Below are positions 8,383 to 18,202 of a stretch of 58,494 nucleotides of DNA, one piece after another. The notes under the pieces were generated by a model. That model saw only the letters and a program-made list of their open reading frames with translations, was not told the DNA's origin and did no database searches. Location: contig JAJDDV010000162.1 in assembly GCA_029260135.1 (NCBI GenBank), forward strand, positions 1 to 58,494, written 5' to 3'. The DNA comes from Phycisphaerae bacterium. GTDB taxonomy: Bacteria > Planctomycetota > Phycisphaerae > UBA1845. The position numbers and the translations under genes are program-made. Position 1 is the stretch's first letter; each line of letters begins with the position of its first letter.

Positions 8383-10041
8383 ATGTCTGAACGACTGACA
8401 TTGTCCGAGTTTTCTCTCTTTCGGGATCACCTCCGACACTCCTGCGGTCTGAACTTCACTGATGATAGGTTCGCTCGAGTCGCGAAGATCGTCGAATCCC
8501 GAATGTCGGACCTTGGCGTCGAGGGTTTCGTCGACTACCAGCGCATGTTGAATTGGTCTCGCCCCATAAGGGGCGAGCTGGCGACGCTTGCTGATCTGCT
8601 GACGGTTGGGGAAACCCACTTTTTTAGGAACAGGGATCACTGGCGAGCGTTCTCCGAGGTCGTCTTGCCGACAATTACGGAACGCAACTTAACGACACGC
8701 CAATACTCCATTCGGATCTGGTCCGCTGGCTGTTCGACCGGTGAGGAACCCTACACTGCGGCCATAGTACTCAGCAGGAGCCTGCCCAACTTGGCACGGT
8801 GGTCAATCGAGATCATCGGGACGGACCTCAGCCCGACCGCGATTGCGAACGCGAAGAAGGCAGTCTACACAGAGAACTCGTTTCGCGGTGTGCCGCAGGA
8901 CATCAAGAGAGACTACTTCGAGTCGATGGGATCCGGCCTGTACCGCCCGCGCCCGGCCATTTGCGATATGGTTCGCTTTCAGGAGATGAACCTCCTGGAC
9001 ACGGCGGCTGCGGCGCAGCTGTGCGATGTCGATGTCATCTTCTGCCGCAACGTGTTGATCTATTTTGACTCGTCGGGCATTCAAGCGGTTCTGTCACACT
9101 TGCATCGCAGCCTTCGGGCGGACGGCCATCTATTCCTGGGCCACGCAGAGAGTGCGCGCGGCGATTCGTCAGGTTTCGCGAGCGTGAATGTGTGCAACAC
9201 ATTCATCTTCACACCGGTTTCCGGTGCTGACCTCATCGATGCGACTCCGACGCACGTTCGCAAGCCATCTGTTCCGGCAATACCGAGGGATACGTGGGAA
9301 GCTCTTGGATCGAGTACCGCGCGACGCAGGAAGGACGACCGAACGATCTGCACCAAGGGATTGGTTCGCACTCAGCCGCAGGCTCCTGTGACGACATCAA
9401 GTGACGACGCAGGTGGCAAGTGCCCCAAGACATCCACTTTGCACGTGTCCTTGGCGAAGCCCGATGCGCCGACTATCGACGAGCTGCGCGCCCGGGCTTT
9501 CGAGCACCTCTGCGCGGAGGAGCACACGGAGGCGCGAGAGGTCTTCGCGAACATCCTCCGATCGGAGCCGGATGACTCGGAAAGCCTGCTCGGAACGGCG
9601 CTTCTTCTGGCGGGTGATGGCAGCAGTGAAGCGGCGCTTCGGTGCTGCGAGCACGTGCTCCAACTACAGCCAATGTCCCCAGAGGCCTATCACGTGATGG
9701 CATTGACACACGAAGGCCTTGGTGACGACCGCATGGCCCGACGTGAGTTCGAGAAGGCGGTCTATCTCGATGACGGCTTCTCGATCGCTCACTTTCGCCT
9801 AGCCGACCTCCACCACCGCGCACAACGCCGGCATGCCGCCAAACGTGAACTCAACAATGCGCTCAAGGCATTGCCGGGTGATGATGAACAGCGCGTGCGG
9901 CTCTACTCGGGGGGATTCAGCAAGGAGATCGTCGCACAAATATGCGAGCACCGGCTCGGTGTCGAGTCGGCCACGGTTCAGGATGACGACGCATCAACGA
10001 TGACCACCGGCTCGTGGGGAACTGAGGGCAAGTGCGAATGA
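8383..10041 (+). CDS. cheR: CheR-type methyltransferase with C-terminal TPR repeats (WspC-like)
   Basis: The product (552 aa) methylates receptor glutamates using S-adenosylmethionine. Residues 5-75 are the helical CheR N-domain. Residues 80-275 are the methyltransferase, with 'SAGCSTGEEPY' (SAM site), 'IIGTDLSPTAI' and 'FCRNVLIYF'. A low-complexity linker is followed by TPR-like helices at about 365-510 ('EEHTEAREVFANIL', 'SPEAYHVMALTHEGLGD', 'ARREFEKAVYLD'). The CheR-TPR architecture is that of WspC and FrzF-like proteins rather than of the short enterobacterial CheR. Its stop codon overlaps the next CheW start (ATGA), which implies translational coupling. Confidence 0.9.
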   Translation: MSERLTLSEFSLFRDHLRHSCGLNFTDDRFARVAKIVESRMSDLGVEGFVDYQRMLNWSRPIRGELATLADLLTVGETHFFRNRDHWRAFSEVVLPTITERNLTTRQYSIRIWSAGCSTGEEPYTAAIVLSRSLPNLARWSIEIIGTDLSPTAIANAKKAVYTENSFRGVPQDIKRDYFESMGSGLYRPRPAICDMVRFQEMNLLDTAAAAQLCDVDVIFCRNVLIYFDSSGIQAVLSHLHRSLRADGHLFLGHAESARGDSSGFASVNVCNTFIFTPVSGADLIDATPTHVRKPSVPAIPRDTWEALGSSTARRRKDDRTICTKGLVRTQPQAPVTTSSDDAGGKCPKTSTLHVSLAKPDAPTIDELRARAFEHLCAEEHTEAREVFANILRSEPDDSESLLGTALLLAGDGSSEAALRCCEHVLQLQPMSPEAYHVMALTHEGLGDDRMARREFEKAVYLDDGFSIAHFRLADLHHRAQRRHAAKRELNNALKALPGDDEQRVRLYSGGFSKEIVAQICEHRLGVESATVQDDDASTMTTGSWGTEGKCE

Positions 10042-10610
10042 CACAGATCGACACGGCGACAAGCAGCGAGGTCGAACAGGTCAACCCGCGGCTGGAGGAG
10101 TTGCGCCGGTCGTTTGGTGAAGACATTTGCTGTGCGCCCCCGGAGGACACCAAGAACACTGAGGAGTTTCTGCTGCTGACGCTATCGGGTGAAGTGTACG
10201 CGTACCCGGTGGCGCACGCGCTGGAGGTTGTGCAGGTACCGTCGATCGCTCCCGTACCGAACGTCCCGCCGGCCGTGCTGGGCATCGTCAACTTCCGTGG
10301 ACAGATCTTGTCCGTCACAACGATTCACGGTCTTCTCGGGCTGACCGCCGGCGAACCGGGAACCGGCAGCAGGATCATCGTGACCAAGGACCTATCGCTG
10401 GTAAGCGGGATCCTGGTGGACAGCGTGGAGAGGATTGCCGAAATCGCAGCCGAAGACATCCAGCCCCTGCCAGTGACGATCGGAGACGAAAAGGCACGGC
10501 TGCTGGCGGGGCAGGTTTACGTGGACAATCGAGTTGTATTCATTCTGGACATGGAGCAACTGTGCGGGTCAGAGTCATTGGGCATGACCTGGACAGATCC
10601 CCCCAACTGA
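10038..10610 (+). CDS. cheW: CheW-like coupling protein, second copy (WspD-like)
   Basis: ATG 10038 overlaps the CheR stop as ATGA and has GAGGG 9 nt upstream, so it is preferred over GTG 10032. The 190-aa protein has a 40-residue leader and then a CheW domain: 'EFLLLTLSGEVYAYPVAHALEVVQV', 'VPPAVLGIVNFRGQILSVTTI', 'LVDSVERIAEI' and 'QVYVDNRVVFILDMEQL'. It lies immediately before the receptor gene. A second coupling protein is typical of Wsp-type arrays, where each CheW may link a different set of partners. Confidence 0.9.
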   Translation: MTQIDTATSSEVEQVNPRLEELRRSFGEDICCAPPEDTKNTEEFLLLTLSGEVYAYPVAHALEVVQVPSIAPVPNVPPAVLGIVNFRGQILSVTTIHGLLGLTAGEPGTGSRIIVTKDLSLVSGILVDSVERIAEIAAEDIQPLPVTIGDEKARLLAGQVYVDNRVVFILDMEQLCGSESLGMTWTDPPN

Positions 10611-10631
10611 GCGGCATAGGAGAACTTACTG

Positions 10632-12791
10632 ATGGCGTCACGATCCTCCCAAGATGCACCGTCAACCTCCGGACTGCATGCTCCCGGCGAATTGACCGTC
10701 AAGCGACCGATAGCCATTGTCCTTGCGCTCGCCCTGTTCCTGGGATTCGCACCCGTGGCCGTGGCTGTCCTGCTCATTTATCGCACGAGCGCCCACGGCG
10801 CGGATCGAATCGCGCAAACCAGCGAAGAAGCACTAAGAAGACGGGCCTTCGATCAACTTGTAGCGGTCAGCGAGATCAAGAAGGCTCAGATCGAGAACTT
10901 CTTCGCCGGGCGGATCAACGATGCCCGCGTGTTGGCCGACAGCCCATTCTTACGCCAGGCTTTCCAGGAACTCGACGCCGCCCTGGACGCGGGCGGCGGC
11001 TCCGCTGGCGGGGATTTCAAGGGGCAAACCAACGGGAAGTACGACGCCCCGGCCGAGTACGTCAGCGCCCATGACAAGTACTTCCCAACCTTCAAGTACT
11101 ACATGGACCAATACGGCTACGACGATCTGTTCCTGATGTGTGTCGATCATGGCGACGTCTCATTCACCGTGACGAAGAGGGCGGAGTTCGGCCAACGTAC
11201 AAGTGAGAGCGTCCCGTCACTGCGAGATGTGTGGCGTATCGCCGCCAAGGAAGGCAGGGCTGCGATCTCCGACACCAGGCCTTACGAACCTTCGGCCGGC
11301 GCTCCGGCCCAGTTCGTCGTCGCGCCGATCAAGGAAGGCGACGAGGTCATCGGCGTCGTGGCGCTGCAGATCTCGCTCGATGCGATAAACAAGATCATGG
11401 GCGAACGGTCCGGCCTGGGCGACACGGGCGGAACATACCTGGTTGGGGAGGACCACTACTTGCGGTGCGACAGCAAGCTTGATCATACACCCATGACGGT
11501 CGTCAGTTCCTTCGGAGAGCAGATCCGGGTGGACTCGGAGAGCGTTGCCAAGGCCTTAGGCGGCAAGACTGGGCAAGGGAACGTCAGCATCCACGTGAAC
11601 GGTCAGCCCCAGAGGATTCTCAGTGCCTACACGGCGATCGACGTGCTCGGCATGCGCTGGGCGCTCCTGGCAGAGATAGACGAGGCGGAGGCGTTCGCCG
11701 CCGTCGGGCATGTCCGGCAGATTCACAAGAGTACCGCGGCGTCGTTGGCCGCGTGGGCGGCTGGTCTGTCAGGAGTGTGTCTGCTGGCGATTGTGCTGGT
11801 GGGTCTGGGGATTCACTGGAAGATCACGCGGCCAATCCGTCGGGTGGCCCTCGCCGCACGGGCCGCCGCGGATGGCAATCTGGACGTACAGACCGCGGCC
11901 GAAGGCAAGAGTGAGATCGCGGTGCTGGGCCAGGCCTTCAATCAGATGATCTCAAATCTGAAGAGGGTTCTGGAGCAGATCAGTTCGGCCGGCTCCAAGA
12001 TGGTGTCCGCCAGCCGCGAGCAGGCGGAGGGGGCCAAGAACCAGAGTGTCGCCACGGAGGAGATGACCGGCACAGTGACCGAGCTGTCGGCCTCGGCCAG
12101 AAAGATGGCCGAGAACGCGGGCAGTGTCTCTGAGCAGGCCGGACTGGCGTCGAACGAATGTGCGAGCGGCAAGACCAGCGTTGAAGGAGCCGTCCAGGGT
12201 ATCAAGGGCGTCCACGAACGAGTGGAGAAGATCGCGGCGCACATGCTGGAGCTGGGCGGCAAGAGTCAGCAGATCAGCGGCGTACTCGACATCATCACCG
12301 AGCTGTCCGAGCAGACGAACCTGCTGAGCCTCAACGCCAGCATCGAGGCTGCCGGCGCCGGCGACGCGGGGAAACGTTTCGCTGTGGTCGCTAGTGAGAT
12401 CCGCAAACTGGCCGAGCGGGCGACAGATTCCACCGGGGAGATCCGCAGCCTGATCGACGGCGTCCAGGAGACCGTCAACGCGACGATTATGGCGACCGAG
12501 GAGGGTACCAAGGCGGTCCAAGACGGCGTGCGTCTGACGCAGGAAGTGGACAGCTCTTTCGGACGCATTGCGGAACAGGTGGGTTCGACGACGCAGTCCG
12601 CCAAGGCCATCGAAATGGGAAGTCGCCAGCAGGCGACCGCCATCGAGCAGATGGAGGGTGCCGTCAAGAACGTCGATGCCGCGGCGCAGCAGACCGCAGA
12701 GACTGCGCGCCAGTTGGATGCCGATTCACAGGCACTCTTGGAGACCGCGCGTAAGCTGCAGCAAAACGATCGAGACCGTTATGCGGTGTGA
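10632..12791 (+). CDS. Methyl-accepting chemotaxis receptor (WspA-like)
   Basis: The start has AGGAG 9 nt upstream. The 719-aa protein has a 24-residue cytoplasmic leader, TM1 at about 25-50, a large periplasmic sensor of about 310 residues with dCache/PAS-like features ('[10 protein letters not shown]', '[16 protein letters not shown]'), TM2 at about 371-396, HAMP at about 397-450 and a long helical signalling hairpin. The tip at about 560-575 reads '[15 protein letters not shown]', the contact site for CheA and CheW. It is followed by '[23 protein letters not shown]', where G replaces the more usual R after 'EAA'. No CheR-docking pentapeptide ends the protein (it ends DRYAV). As the only receptor in the operon it should set the input of the whole system; the ligand or surface signal is unknown. 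Confidence 0.92.
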   Translation: MASRSSQDAPSTSGLHAPGELTVKRPIAIVLALALFLGFAPVAVAVLLIYRTSAHGADRIAQTSEEALRRRAFDQLVAVSEIKKAQIENFFAGRINDARVLADSPFLRQAFQELDAALDAGGGSAGGDFKGQTNGKYDAPAEYVSAHDKYFPTFKYYMDQYGYDDLFLMCVDHGDVSFTVTKRAEFGQRTSESVPSLRDVWRIAAKEGRAAISDTRPYEPSAGAPAQFVVAPIKEGDEVIGVVALQISLDAINKIMGERSGLGDTGGTYLVGEDHYLRCDSKLDHTPMTVVSSFGEQIRVDSESVAKALGGKTGQGNVSIHVNGQPQRILSAYTAIDVLGMRWALLAEIDEAEAFAAVGHVRQIHKSTAASLAAWAAGLSGVCLLAIVLVGLGIHWKITRPIRRVALAARAAADGNLDVQTAAEGKSEIAVLGQAFNQMISNLKRVLEQISSAGSKMVSASREQAEGAKNQSVATEEMTGTVTELSASARKMAENAGSVSEQAGLASNECASGKTSVEGAVQGIKGVHERVEKIAAHMLELGGKSQQISGVLDIITELSEQTNLLSLNASIEAAGAGDAGKRFAVVASEIRKLAERATDSTGEIRSLIDGVQETVNATIMATEEGTKAVQDGVRLTQEVDSSFGRIAEQVGSTTQSAKAIEMGSRQQATAIEQMEGAVKNVDAAAQQTAETARQLDADSQALLETARKLQQNDRDRYAV

Positions 12792-12798
12792 GTGAACA

Positions 12799-15162
12799 AT
12801 GGCCACGGCTTTTGACTATTTCCAGATGGAGGCCGTCGAACGCCTGGAGAGGATGAGTTCCGGGCTGATGGCGTTGGAGCGGTCGCCGGACGACGAGTCG
12901 CTGATCGGCGACCTGTTTCGAGAGGCGCACAGCCTCAAGGGCGCCGCCGGCGTGTCAGGGTTGACTGACGTGTCCGAGGTCTGCCACAAGATGGAAGATC
13001 TTCTGAGCGGTGTCAGGGACGGAACGGAACAGGTCAGCGCCCTGCTGGTTGATGCACTGCTGTCCGCGACGGATGCCGTGCAGAAAATGGTCGCCGCCAG
13101 GGTGGAGGAGCGGGACTGTGATGTTGTCCCGGCAGACATTATCGAGCGCCTCGGCCACTTGGAGTCCTCGCGAGAAACGTCCACATCGGGAGCGATCGAG
13201 GATGCAGCCGATGCCGTACCGATCGACGAGAGCGGTTTCGATTCAGTTGACCAAGGAGAGGAACCACCAACGAAGCCGGCGTGTCGCACAGCGTTCGATG
13301 TCGATTCCACTCTGCAGGGATCGCGTGAGAACGAAGACCCGCCAGAAGTAGAGGTTGTGAAGACGCCTTCCCCAGACCCCGTCGACGGGAATCGTACGCC
13401 GAGTGGTGAGAAATCGGAAATCTCCTCCGCGCACACCGCGGCAGCGGACTCGACGGCGGCCGTGGCAGCGCCGGCGGCAGCGACGGACACCGTGCGGCTC
13501 CGTGTGGGTATGCTCGAATCCCTCGGTAACAGGACCGGGGAGTTGATGGTCGCGGGCGATCGGCTTCGCCAGCGACTCCGTATGGCTAAGGAGATGAACG
13601 ATCTGGTTCAAACCACGCGTAGCCGCCAGCAAGACGACCCAAAGGTTGAACGGGCGTTGCAGCCGATTGCAGCGATCGCCCACCGGCTGGCCGACGAATT
13701 CACTGCCGATTTCACCGTGGTCGAGCCGCTGATCGCCGAGATCCACGAGGGCGTACTTGATACGCGGATGCTTCCGTTAAGCGTCCTATTCGACCAGCTT
13801 CCACGATTCGTGAGGGACTACTGCCGGCAGGAGAACAAACAGGCTGAGCTGCACGTCCAGGGTGCGGATACGCGCGTGGATCGGCATGTGTTGGAGCAAC
13901 TTCGCGATCCGATGATCCACTTGATTCGCAACGCGTTTTCCCATGGAATCGAATCCCCCCTGGATCGCGAGCAGTGTGGAAAGAGCCCCTCCGGTACGGT
14001 CCGTTTGACCACGTCACGGCGCGGAGACCGTATTCGAATCACTTGCGAAGACGATGGTTGTGGCATCGATCGCCGGAAAGTGTTGGCCAAAGCAATCGCC
14101 AAGGGGCTTGTCACCAAGGAAGAAGCCGCAGAGCTTCCCGGCGATCAAGTCGAGCGGCTCATCCTGCGCCCCGGTTTTTCGACGGCCGAGATGATTACCG
14201 ACGTCTGCGGGCGGGGCGTGGGAATGGACGTGGTGCTCAGTAAGATAGAGGCGTTGCGGGGCACCCTGGATATCGAGTCCGCAACTGGGGAGTTCACGCG
14301 TTTCGTGCTCGAGTTTCCGGCCTCGGTAGCGACGCTCGAAGGTCTTCTCGTGGAGGTCGTCGGCCATACCTACGTCGTCCCCACGATTTCCGTCGTGCGT
14401 GCGGCTAGAGTTAATCTGTCGGACGTCCAGACCGGGGGAGGCGGCGAGACGTTGGTGAGCGTAGAGGGAAAGGTCGTCCCTCTGCTGATGGTCGCGCATC
14501 TTCTGGGGATCCGGCGAAATGGCAAGGATGCTCCCTCGGTCATCCCGGTTGTCATCATTCGGCACCGGGATCGTCAGATCGCACTTGGGGTGGATCGCCT
14601 TCTGGGGACTCAGACGATCGTGGGCAAAGGACTGGGTGAGCACATTCGCAGTGCGCGCGGAGTGGCTGGGGCAACCGTCTTGGGCACGGGACTACCGGCG
14701 CTCATCCTCGAGCCGGCGCAGTTGGTGCAAGACAGGGATACAAACGTGACACGTCACGAACCGTTGGGCTGTGGAACCGAGGTCGAGCAAGAAACCGCAC
14801 CGTTGCTCGTAGTCGATGACTCGATCACGACGCGGATGATGGAGCGGAGCATCCTGGAATCTGCCGGATACGCGGTGGAAACCGCCGTAAGCGCCGAGGA
14901 TGCATTGGCCAAGGTTGAGGAGTCCACCTATCGACTCTTCGTGCTGGACGTCGAAATGCCGGGCCTCAACGGATTCCAGCTCACGCGGAAGCTTCGACAA
15001 GATGAACGTTTCGCGGGGACACCGATCATCATTGTCACCTCGCTTGCCAAGGAGGAGCACCGTCGCGAGGGTCTCGAGGCAGGGGCGAACGCTTATATCA
15101 CCAAGGGCGAATTCGATCAAAACAATCTGCTCGAAACCGTCGAGAGGCTGGTGGACAAATGA
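12799..15162 (+). CDS. cheA: Hybrid histidine kinase CheA with C-terminal receiver (WspE-like)
   Basis: Domains in order in this 787-aa protein: Hpt (P1) at about 1-105 with the phosphorylatable His44 in 'REAHSLKGAAG'; a 130-residue low-complexity linker; dimerisation and ATPase domain at about 235-520, with N-box 'HLIRNAFSHGIE', 'DDGCGID' and 'GRGVGMDVV'; a CheW-like P5 domain at about 520-650; and a receiver at about 670-787 with 'VVDDS' and Asp717 in 'LDVEMPG'. No P2 domain for a free CheY is evident. The built-in receiver and the downstream REC-GGEEF gene match WspE. The stop overlaps the cheB start (ATGA). Confidence 0.93.
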   Translation: MATAFDYFQMEAVERLERMSSGLMALERSPDDESLIGDLFREAHSLKGAAGVSGLTDVSEVCHKMEDLLSGVRDGTEQVSALLVDALLSATDAVQKMVAARVEERDCDVVPADIIERLGHLESSRETSTSGAIEDAADAVPIDESGFDSVDQGEEPPTKPACRTAFDVDSTLQGSRENEDPPEVEVVKTPSPDPVDGNRTPSGEKSEISSAHTAAADSTAAVAAPAAATDTVRLRVGMLESLGNRTGELMVAGDRLRQRLRMAKEMNDLVQTTRSRQQDDPKVERALQPIAAIAHRLADEFTADFTVVEPLIAEIHEGVLDTRMLPLSVLFDQLPRFVRDYCRQENKQAELHVQGADTRVDRHVLEQLRDPMIHLIRNAFSHGIESPLDREQCGKSPSGTVRLTTSRRGDRIRITCEDDGCGIDRRKVLAKAIAKGLVTKEEAAELPGDQVERLILRPGFSTAEMITDVCGRGVGMDVVLSKIEALRGTLDIESATGEFTRFVLEFPASVATLEGLLVEVVGHTYVVPTISVVRAARVNLSDVQTGGGGETLVSVEGKVVPLLMVAHLLGIRRNGKDAPSVIPVVIIRHRDRQIALGVDRLLGTQTIVGKGLGEHIRSARGVAGATVLGTGLPALILEPAQLVQDRDTNVTRHEPLGCGTEVEQETAPLLVVDDSITTRMMERSILESAGYAVETAVSAEDALAKVEESTYRLFVLDVEMPGLNGFQLTRKLRQDERFAGTPIIIVTSLAKEEHRREGLEAGANAYITKGEFDQNNLLETVERLVDK

Positions 15163-16241
15163 CCCGTGTGCTTGTCGTCGACGATTCGCTGACCGTGCGT
15201 AAGATCGTGGCCGATCGTCTGCACGCTGCGGGGCTCGAAGTGATTGGCGAGGCGGCCGACGGTCGCGAGGCTGTGCGATTGACGCATCAGTTGCGGCCGG
15301 ACGTGGTGTTGATGGACTTCGTCATGCCGGAGGTCGACGGCTTGGCCGCTACCCGCCAGATCATGAACGAGATTCCCACGCCCGTGGTCATACTCTCCGG
15401 CTATGCAAATCAGCAGGAGGTCTTCAAAACATACGATGCCCTTGCGGCCGGCGCCCTGGAGGTTTGTGCCAAGCCGACGACAGCCAGTGCTCAAAGCGAG
15501 GCGGAGTGGAATAACGTTCTTCTGACCATCAGTGCCGCAGCCCAGGTTCAGGTCACAAGGCTCCGGCAGAATCCGACCGTCCCGAAGGTGGATTCGAGGG
15601 CTCTGGCTGGGCGGTCGGCAATCGGCGCAGCGGGGCGAAGAAAAAGGATCGTTGTCATCGGTGCGTCGACCGGTGGTCCCGCGGCCGTAAAAGGAGTGCT
15701 CTGCGGTCTTTCTCAGGAGTTTCCCCTGCCGATTCTGGTGGCCATTCACTGCAGCAGTCGCCTGTCCTCATCCGTGGCTGGCTGGTTTGACCGTGTGTGT
15801 CCGTTGAACGTCTCTGACGCAACGGACGGGGAACCGCTGCCGGAAGGCCCAGGCGTCGTGGTTACCGCCCCGCCCGGACGCAACCTGAGAATCCGTGCGG
15901 GGCGGACGGTCCTCAAGGACACGACCGACAACGTTGGTTGTGCGCCTTCCGTGGATGAGCTGTTCACCTCGGCCGCGGAAAGCATCGGGGACCAGACCAT
16001 CGGTGTGCTCCTTACCGGCATGGGGGCCGACGGGGCAGAGGGGCTCAAACGTATCAGAGATTGTGGCGGTTGCACGATTGCCCAGGATGAAGACTCGTGC
16101 GTCGTCTTCGGAATGCCGGCGGCGGCGATCAAGCTCGGGGCTGCTGAGCACGTCACGCCGCTTCAGCAGATACCTCAAATGCTGATCCAACTGGCGGAAT
16201 CGTCGCGCCGAATTGGCCAGCCCGCAGGAGTGCGATCATGA
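15159..16241 (+). CDS. cheB: CheB-type receptor methylesterase (WspF-like)
   Basis: This 360-aa protein has an N-terminal receiver (about 1-120; 'VVDDS', phospho-acceptor in 'LMDFVMPEVDG', Lys in 'CAKPTTAS'). The C-terminal methylesterase domain covers about 165-350. The catalytic triad is visible as Ser170 in 'GASTGG', His in 'AIHCSS' and Asp in 'GMGADGAEG'. It removes methyl groups from receptor glutamates and so resets the array; loss of WspF in Pseudomonas locks the Wsp pathway on. It overlaps its neighbours on both sides by 4 nt. Confidence 0.93.
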   Translation: MTRVLVVDDSLTVRKIVADRLHAAGLEVIGEAADGREAVRLTHQLRPDVVLMDFVMPEVDGLAATRQIMNEIPTPVVILSGYANQQEVFKTYDALAAGALEVCAKPTTASAQSEAEWNNVLLTISAAAQVQVTRLRQNPTVPKVDSRALAGRSAIGAAGRRKRIVVIGASTGGPAAVKGVLCGLSQEFPLPILVAIHCSSRLSSSVAGWFDRVCPLNVSDATDGEPLPEGPGVVVTAPPGRNLRIRAGRTVLKDTTDNVGCAPSVDELFTSAAESIGDQTIGVLLTGMGADGAEGLKRIRDCGGCTIAQDEDSCVVFGMPAAAIKLGAAEHVTPLQQIPQMLIQLAESSRRIGQPAGVRS

Positions 16242-17233
16242 CTCTCACTGACGACGCTACGTTCCGGATTCTCGTGATTGATGACAGTATCACGGTAAGG
16301 ATGACACTGCGGGATCTTTTCGTGGAGCAGGGCTATGAGGTTCTCCTCGCCGAGGGTGGCGACGAGGGTATCGGAGTCCTTCGCTCTGAGCAGGTCGACG
16401 TCGTGATTCTCGATCTTCTGATGCCTGGAAAGAGCGGTGCGGATACGCTTCGCGAAATCATGGCGGATGAGGATTTGGCCTCGACTCCGATTATCCTGTT
16501 GACGGCCGTGACGGATCGCGGGGAACTCGTCGATTGTCTGGACATGGGAGCGAACGACTTCGTTGTGAAACCTTGGGACGATCGGGAACTGCTGGGGCGT
16601 GTGCGATCGAAGGTCAACGCCGCTCGAAAGCGCATCGCGAAAGACGAGCAAGCGCTGCAGGCCGCTCGCCTCCTCGCTGAGAGTAACATCGAATTGTCGC
16701 AAGTCAGTCGTATTGACCCTCTCACTCAGTTGTTCAATCGACGGGCGATCGAGGAATCCTTGACGCTCGAGCATGATCGATCCGCGCGGCACGAACACGT
16801 GTACAGCATCGTCATGATGGATGTGGATCACTTCAAGCTGTTCAACGATTCCCAGGGGCATCAGGCCGGAGACGATTGCCTCCAACAAGTCGCGCAGTGT
16901 GCCCAGCAGGCAGTTCGTACTTCGGATATGCTTGGACGCTACGGCGGCGAGGAGTTCATCGCCCTGCTTCCTGAAACGGAACTTGCGGATGCCCAAGTCG
17001 TGGCGGAGAGAATCCGAGATGCGGTGTACGAACGCAACATTCCTCATCCGGCGAGCAAAACCGCCGACAGGGTGACCGTCAGCATTGGCGTCGCCGCGGG
17101 TCCGGGCGAGCGATGGGAACACCTTGTCAAACAAGCCGACGAGGCGCTCTATTCGGCGAAGGAAAGCGGTCGGAACAGGGTATGCGCTCGCCAGGACCGA
17201 GTTCCAACCGCGAATGTATCCCACTCGGAGTAG
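16238..17233 (+). CDS. Response regulator diguanylate cyclase, REC-GGEEF (WspR-like)
   Basis: The 331-aa protein carries a receiver at about 7-125, with Asp59 in 'VVILDLLMPGKSG' and Lys in 'VVKPWDD'. After a helical linker comes a GGDEF domain at about 155-320 ('DPLTQLFNRRA', 'MMDVDHFKLFND', GGEEF at 236-240). An RTSD motif at 227-230 lies five residues before GGEEF, matching the inhibitory I-site RxxD. All active-site residues are present, so it should make c-di-GMP when phosphorylated by the CheA hybrid. This is the output that distinguishes Wsp-type systems from motility chemotaxis. ATGA overlap with cheB. Confidence 0.93.
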   Translation: MTLTDDATFRILVIDDSITVRMTLRDLFVEQGYEVLLAEGGDEGIGVLRSEQVDVVILDLLMPGKSGADTLREIMADEDLASTPIILLTAVTDRGELVDCLDMGANDFVVKPWDDRELLGRVRSKVNAARKRIAKDEQALQAARLLAESNIELSQVSRIDPLTQLFNRRAIEESLTLEHDRSARHEHVYSIVMMDVDHFKLFNDSQGHQAGDDCLQQVAQCAQQAVRTSDMLGRYGGEEFIALLPETELADAQVVAERIRDAVYERNIPHPASKTADRVTVSIGVAAGPGERWEHLVKQADEALYSAKESGRNRVCARQDRVPTANVSHSE

Positions 17234-17320
17234 ATGCGGTGGAGTTTTTTCGCGGAACAGTGCTGTCGGGCGTCGGCGCTAACTGAAGGAGTGGCTCACG
17301 TATTGGACAGGGAATCTACC

Positions 17321-18202
17321 ATGGAACCTTCCGAAGAAACTTCACTTAAGCTCCTCGTGGTCGACGACAGCGTGACGGTGAGGATGTCGTTGCGGGAACA
17401 GCTCGCGAAGCGTGGGTGCGAAGTGCTTTTCGCCGATGACGGCTCGGAGATCCTCCGCCTTCTGCGTTCTGAGAAGGTCGACGTCTTGATGATGGGCCTT
17501 ATGCTGCCGGGAGGTGAAAGCGGTCAGGATCTGCTGAAGGAGATCAGGGGGGACGACAAGCTGGCATCGATTCCGATCGCTCTGCTGACGGCGACCCCTG
17601 ATCACAAGGAGATCGCCGAATACCAGGAGATTGGGATTGACGACGTCATCAACAAGCCGTGGGATGAAGGCGAACTGCCGGTCCGGCTGCGGACGATCGC
17701 ACGATCCAAGCATGCGGAATCGACACGCGAGGGGGTAGATCCGGCGGTTGGCGAAACGCCGGCGGTGCCTGATTCCGGCGCGTCGCCCACCGAAAGTGAA
17801 GCCGAGCCCGCCGTCGATGAGCAAGACGAAGAGAGGCCACGAGTACTGGTCGTCGACGATTCAATGACGGTCTGCATGAGGCTTACCGAAGAGCTTCAAC
17901 TCGGTGGAATGGATGCGGTGGCGACGGATAGAGCGCAGGATGCACTCGTACGTGCCCAGCGTGAAGAATTCGACTTGGCCATCACTGATATAGTCATGCC
18001 GTGCATGGATGGCGAGGAGCTGATTGGTCGTCTTGGGGCACTCGTCCCGAAACTGCCGTGCATTGTGCTAACCGGCAGCGCAGAGATGCCTGTCGTTCGT
18101 CGGCTCGCCGCGGCGCCCAACGTTGTAGGAATACTCGTGAAACCCTGGGCCAGGGAAAGGTTGATGGACACGCTGAACTCAGCGCTGGAGCGCCCCGCAT
18201 AA
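17321..18202 (+). CDS. Tandem-receiver protein with a degenerate first receiver
   Basis: ATG 17321 has AGGGAA about 7 nt upstream; in-frame ATG 17234, directly after the previous stop, lacks a domain and a good site. The 293-aa product has two receivers joined by a Ser/Pro/Glu-rich linker of about 35 residues. The first (about 8-125) is a close paralogue of the receiver in the preceding diguanylate cyclase. The acidic pocket (VVDDS) and the Lys (NKPWDE) are kept, but the phospho-acceptor Asp is Gly59 ('VLMMGLMLPGG'). The second (about 170-290) has an intact 'ITDIVMP' Asp. The first receiver is therefore probably a pseudo-receiver used for binding or dimerisation, and the second may be a phosphate sink or second output of the pathway. 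Confidence 0.88.
   Translation: MEPSEETSLKLLVVDDSVTVRMSLREQLAKRGCEVLFADDGSEILRLLRSEKVDVLMMGLMLPGGESGQDLLKEIRGDDKLASIPIALLTATPDHKEIAEYQEIGIDDVINKPWDEGELPVRLRTIARSKHAESTREGVDPAVGETPAVPDSGASPTESEAEPAVDEQDEERPRVLVVDDSMTVCMRLTEELQLGGMDAVATDRAQDALVRAQREEFDLAITDIVMPCMDGEELIGRLGALVPKLPCIVLTGSAEMPVVRRLAAAPNVVGILVKPWARERLMDTLNSALERPA

Noticed and set aside
7867-18202. Flagellar chemotaxis operon
   Set aside because: No cheY, cheZ, cheD or flagellar gene is present, the CheA carries a receiver and the output is a diguanylate cyclase. A Wsp-like pathway explains the set better.
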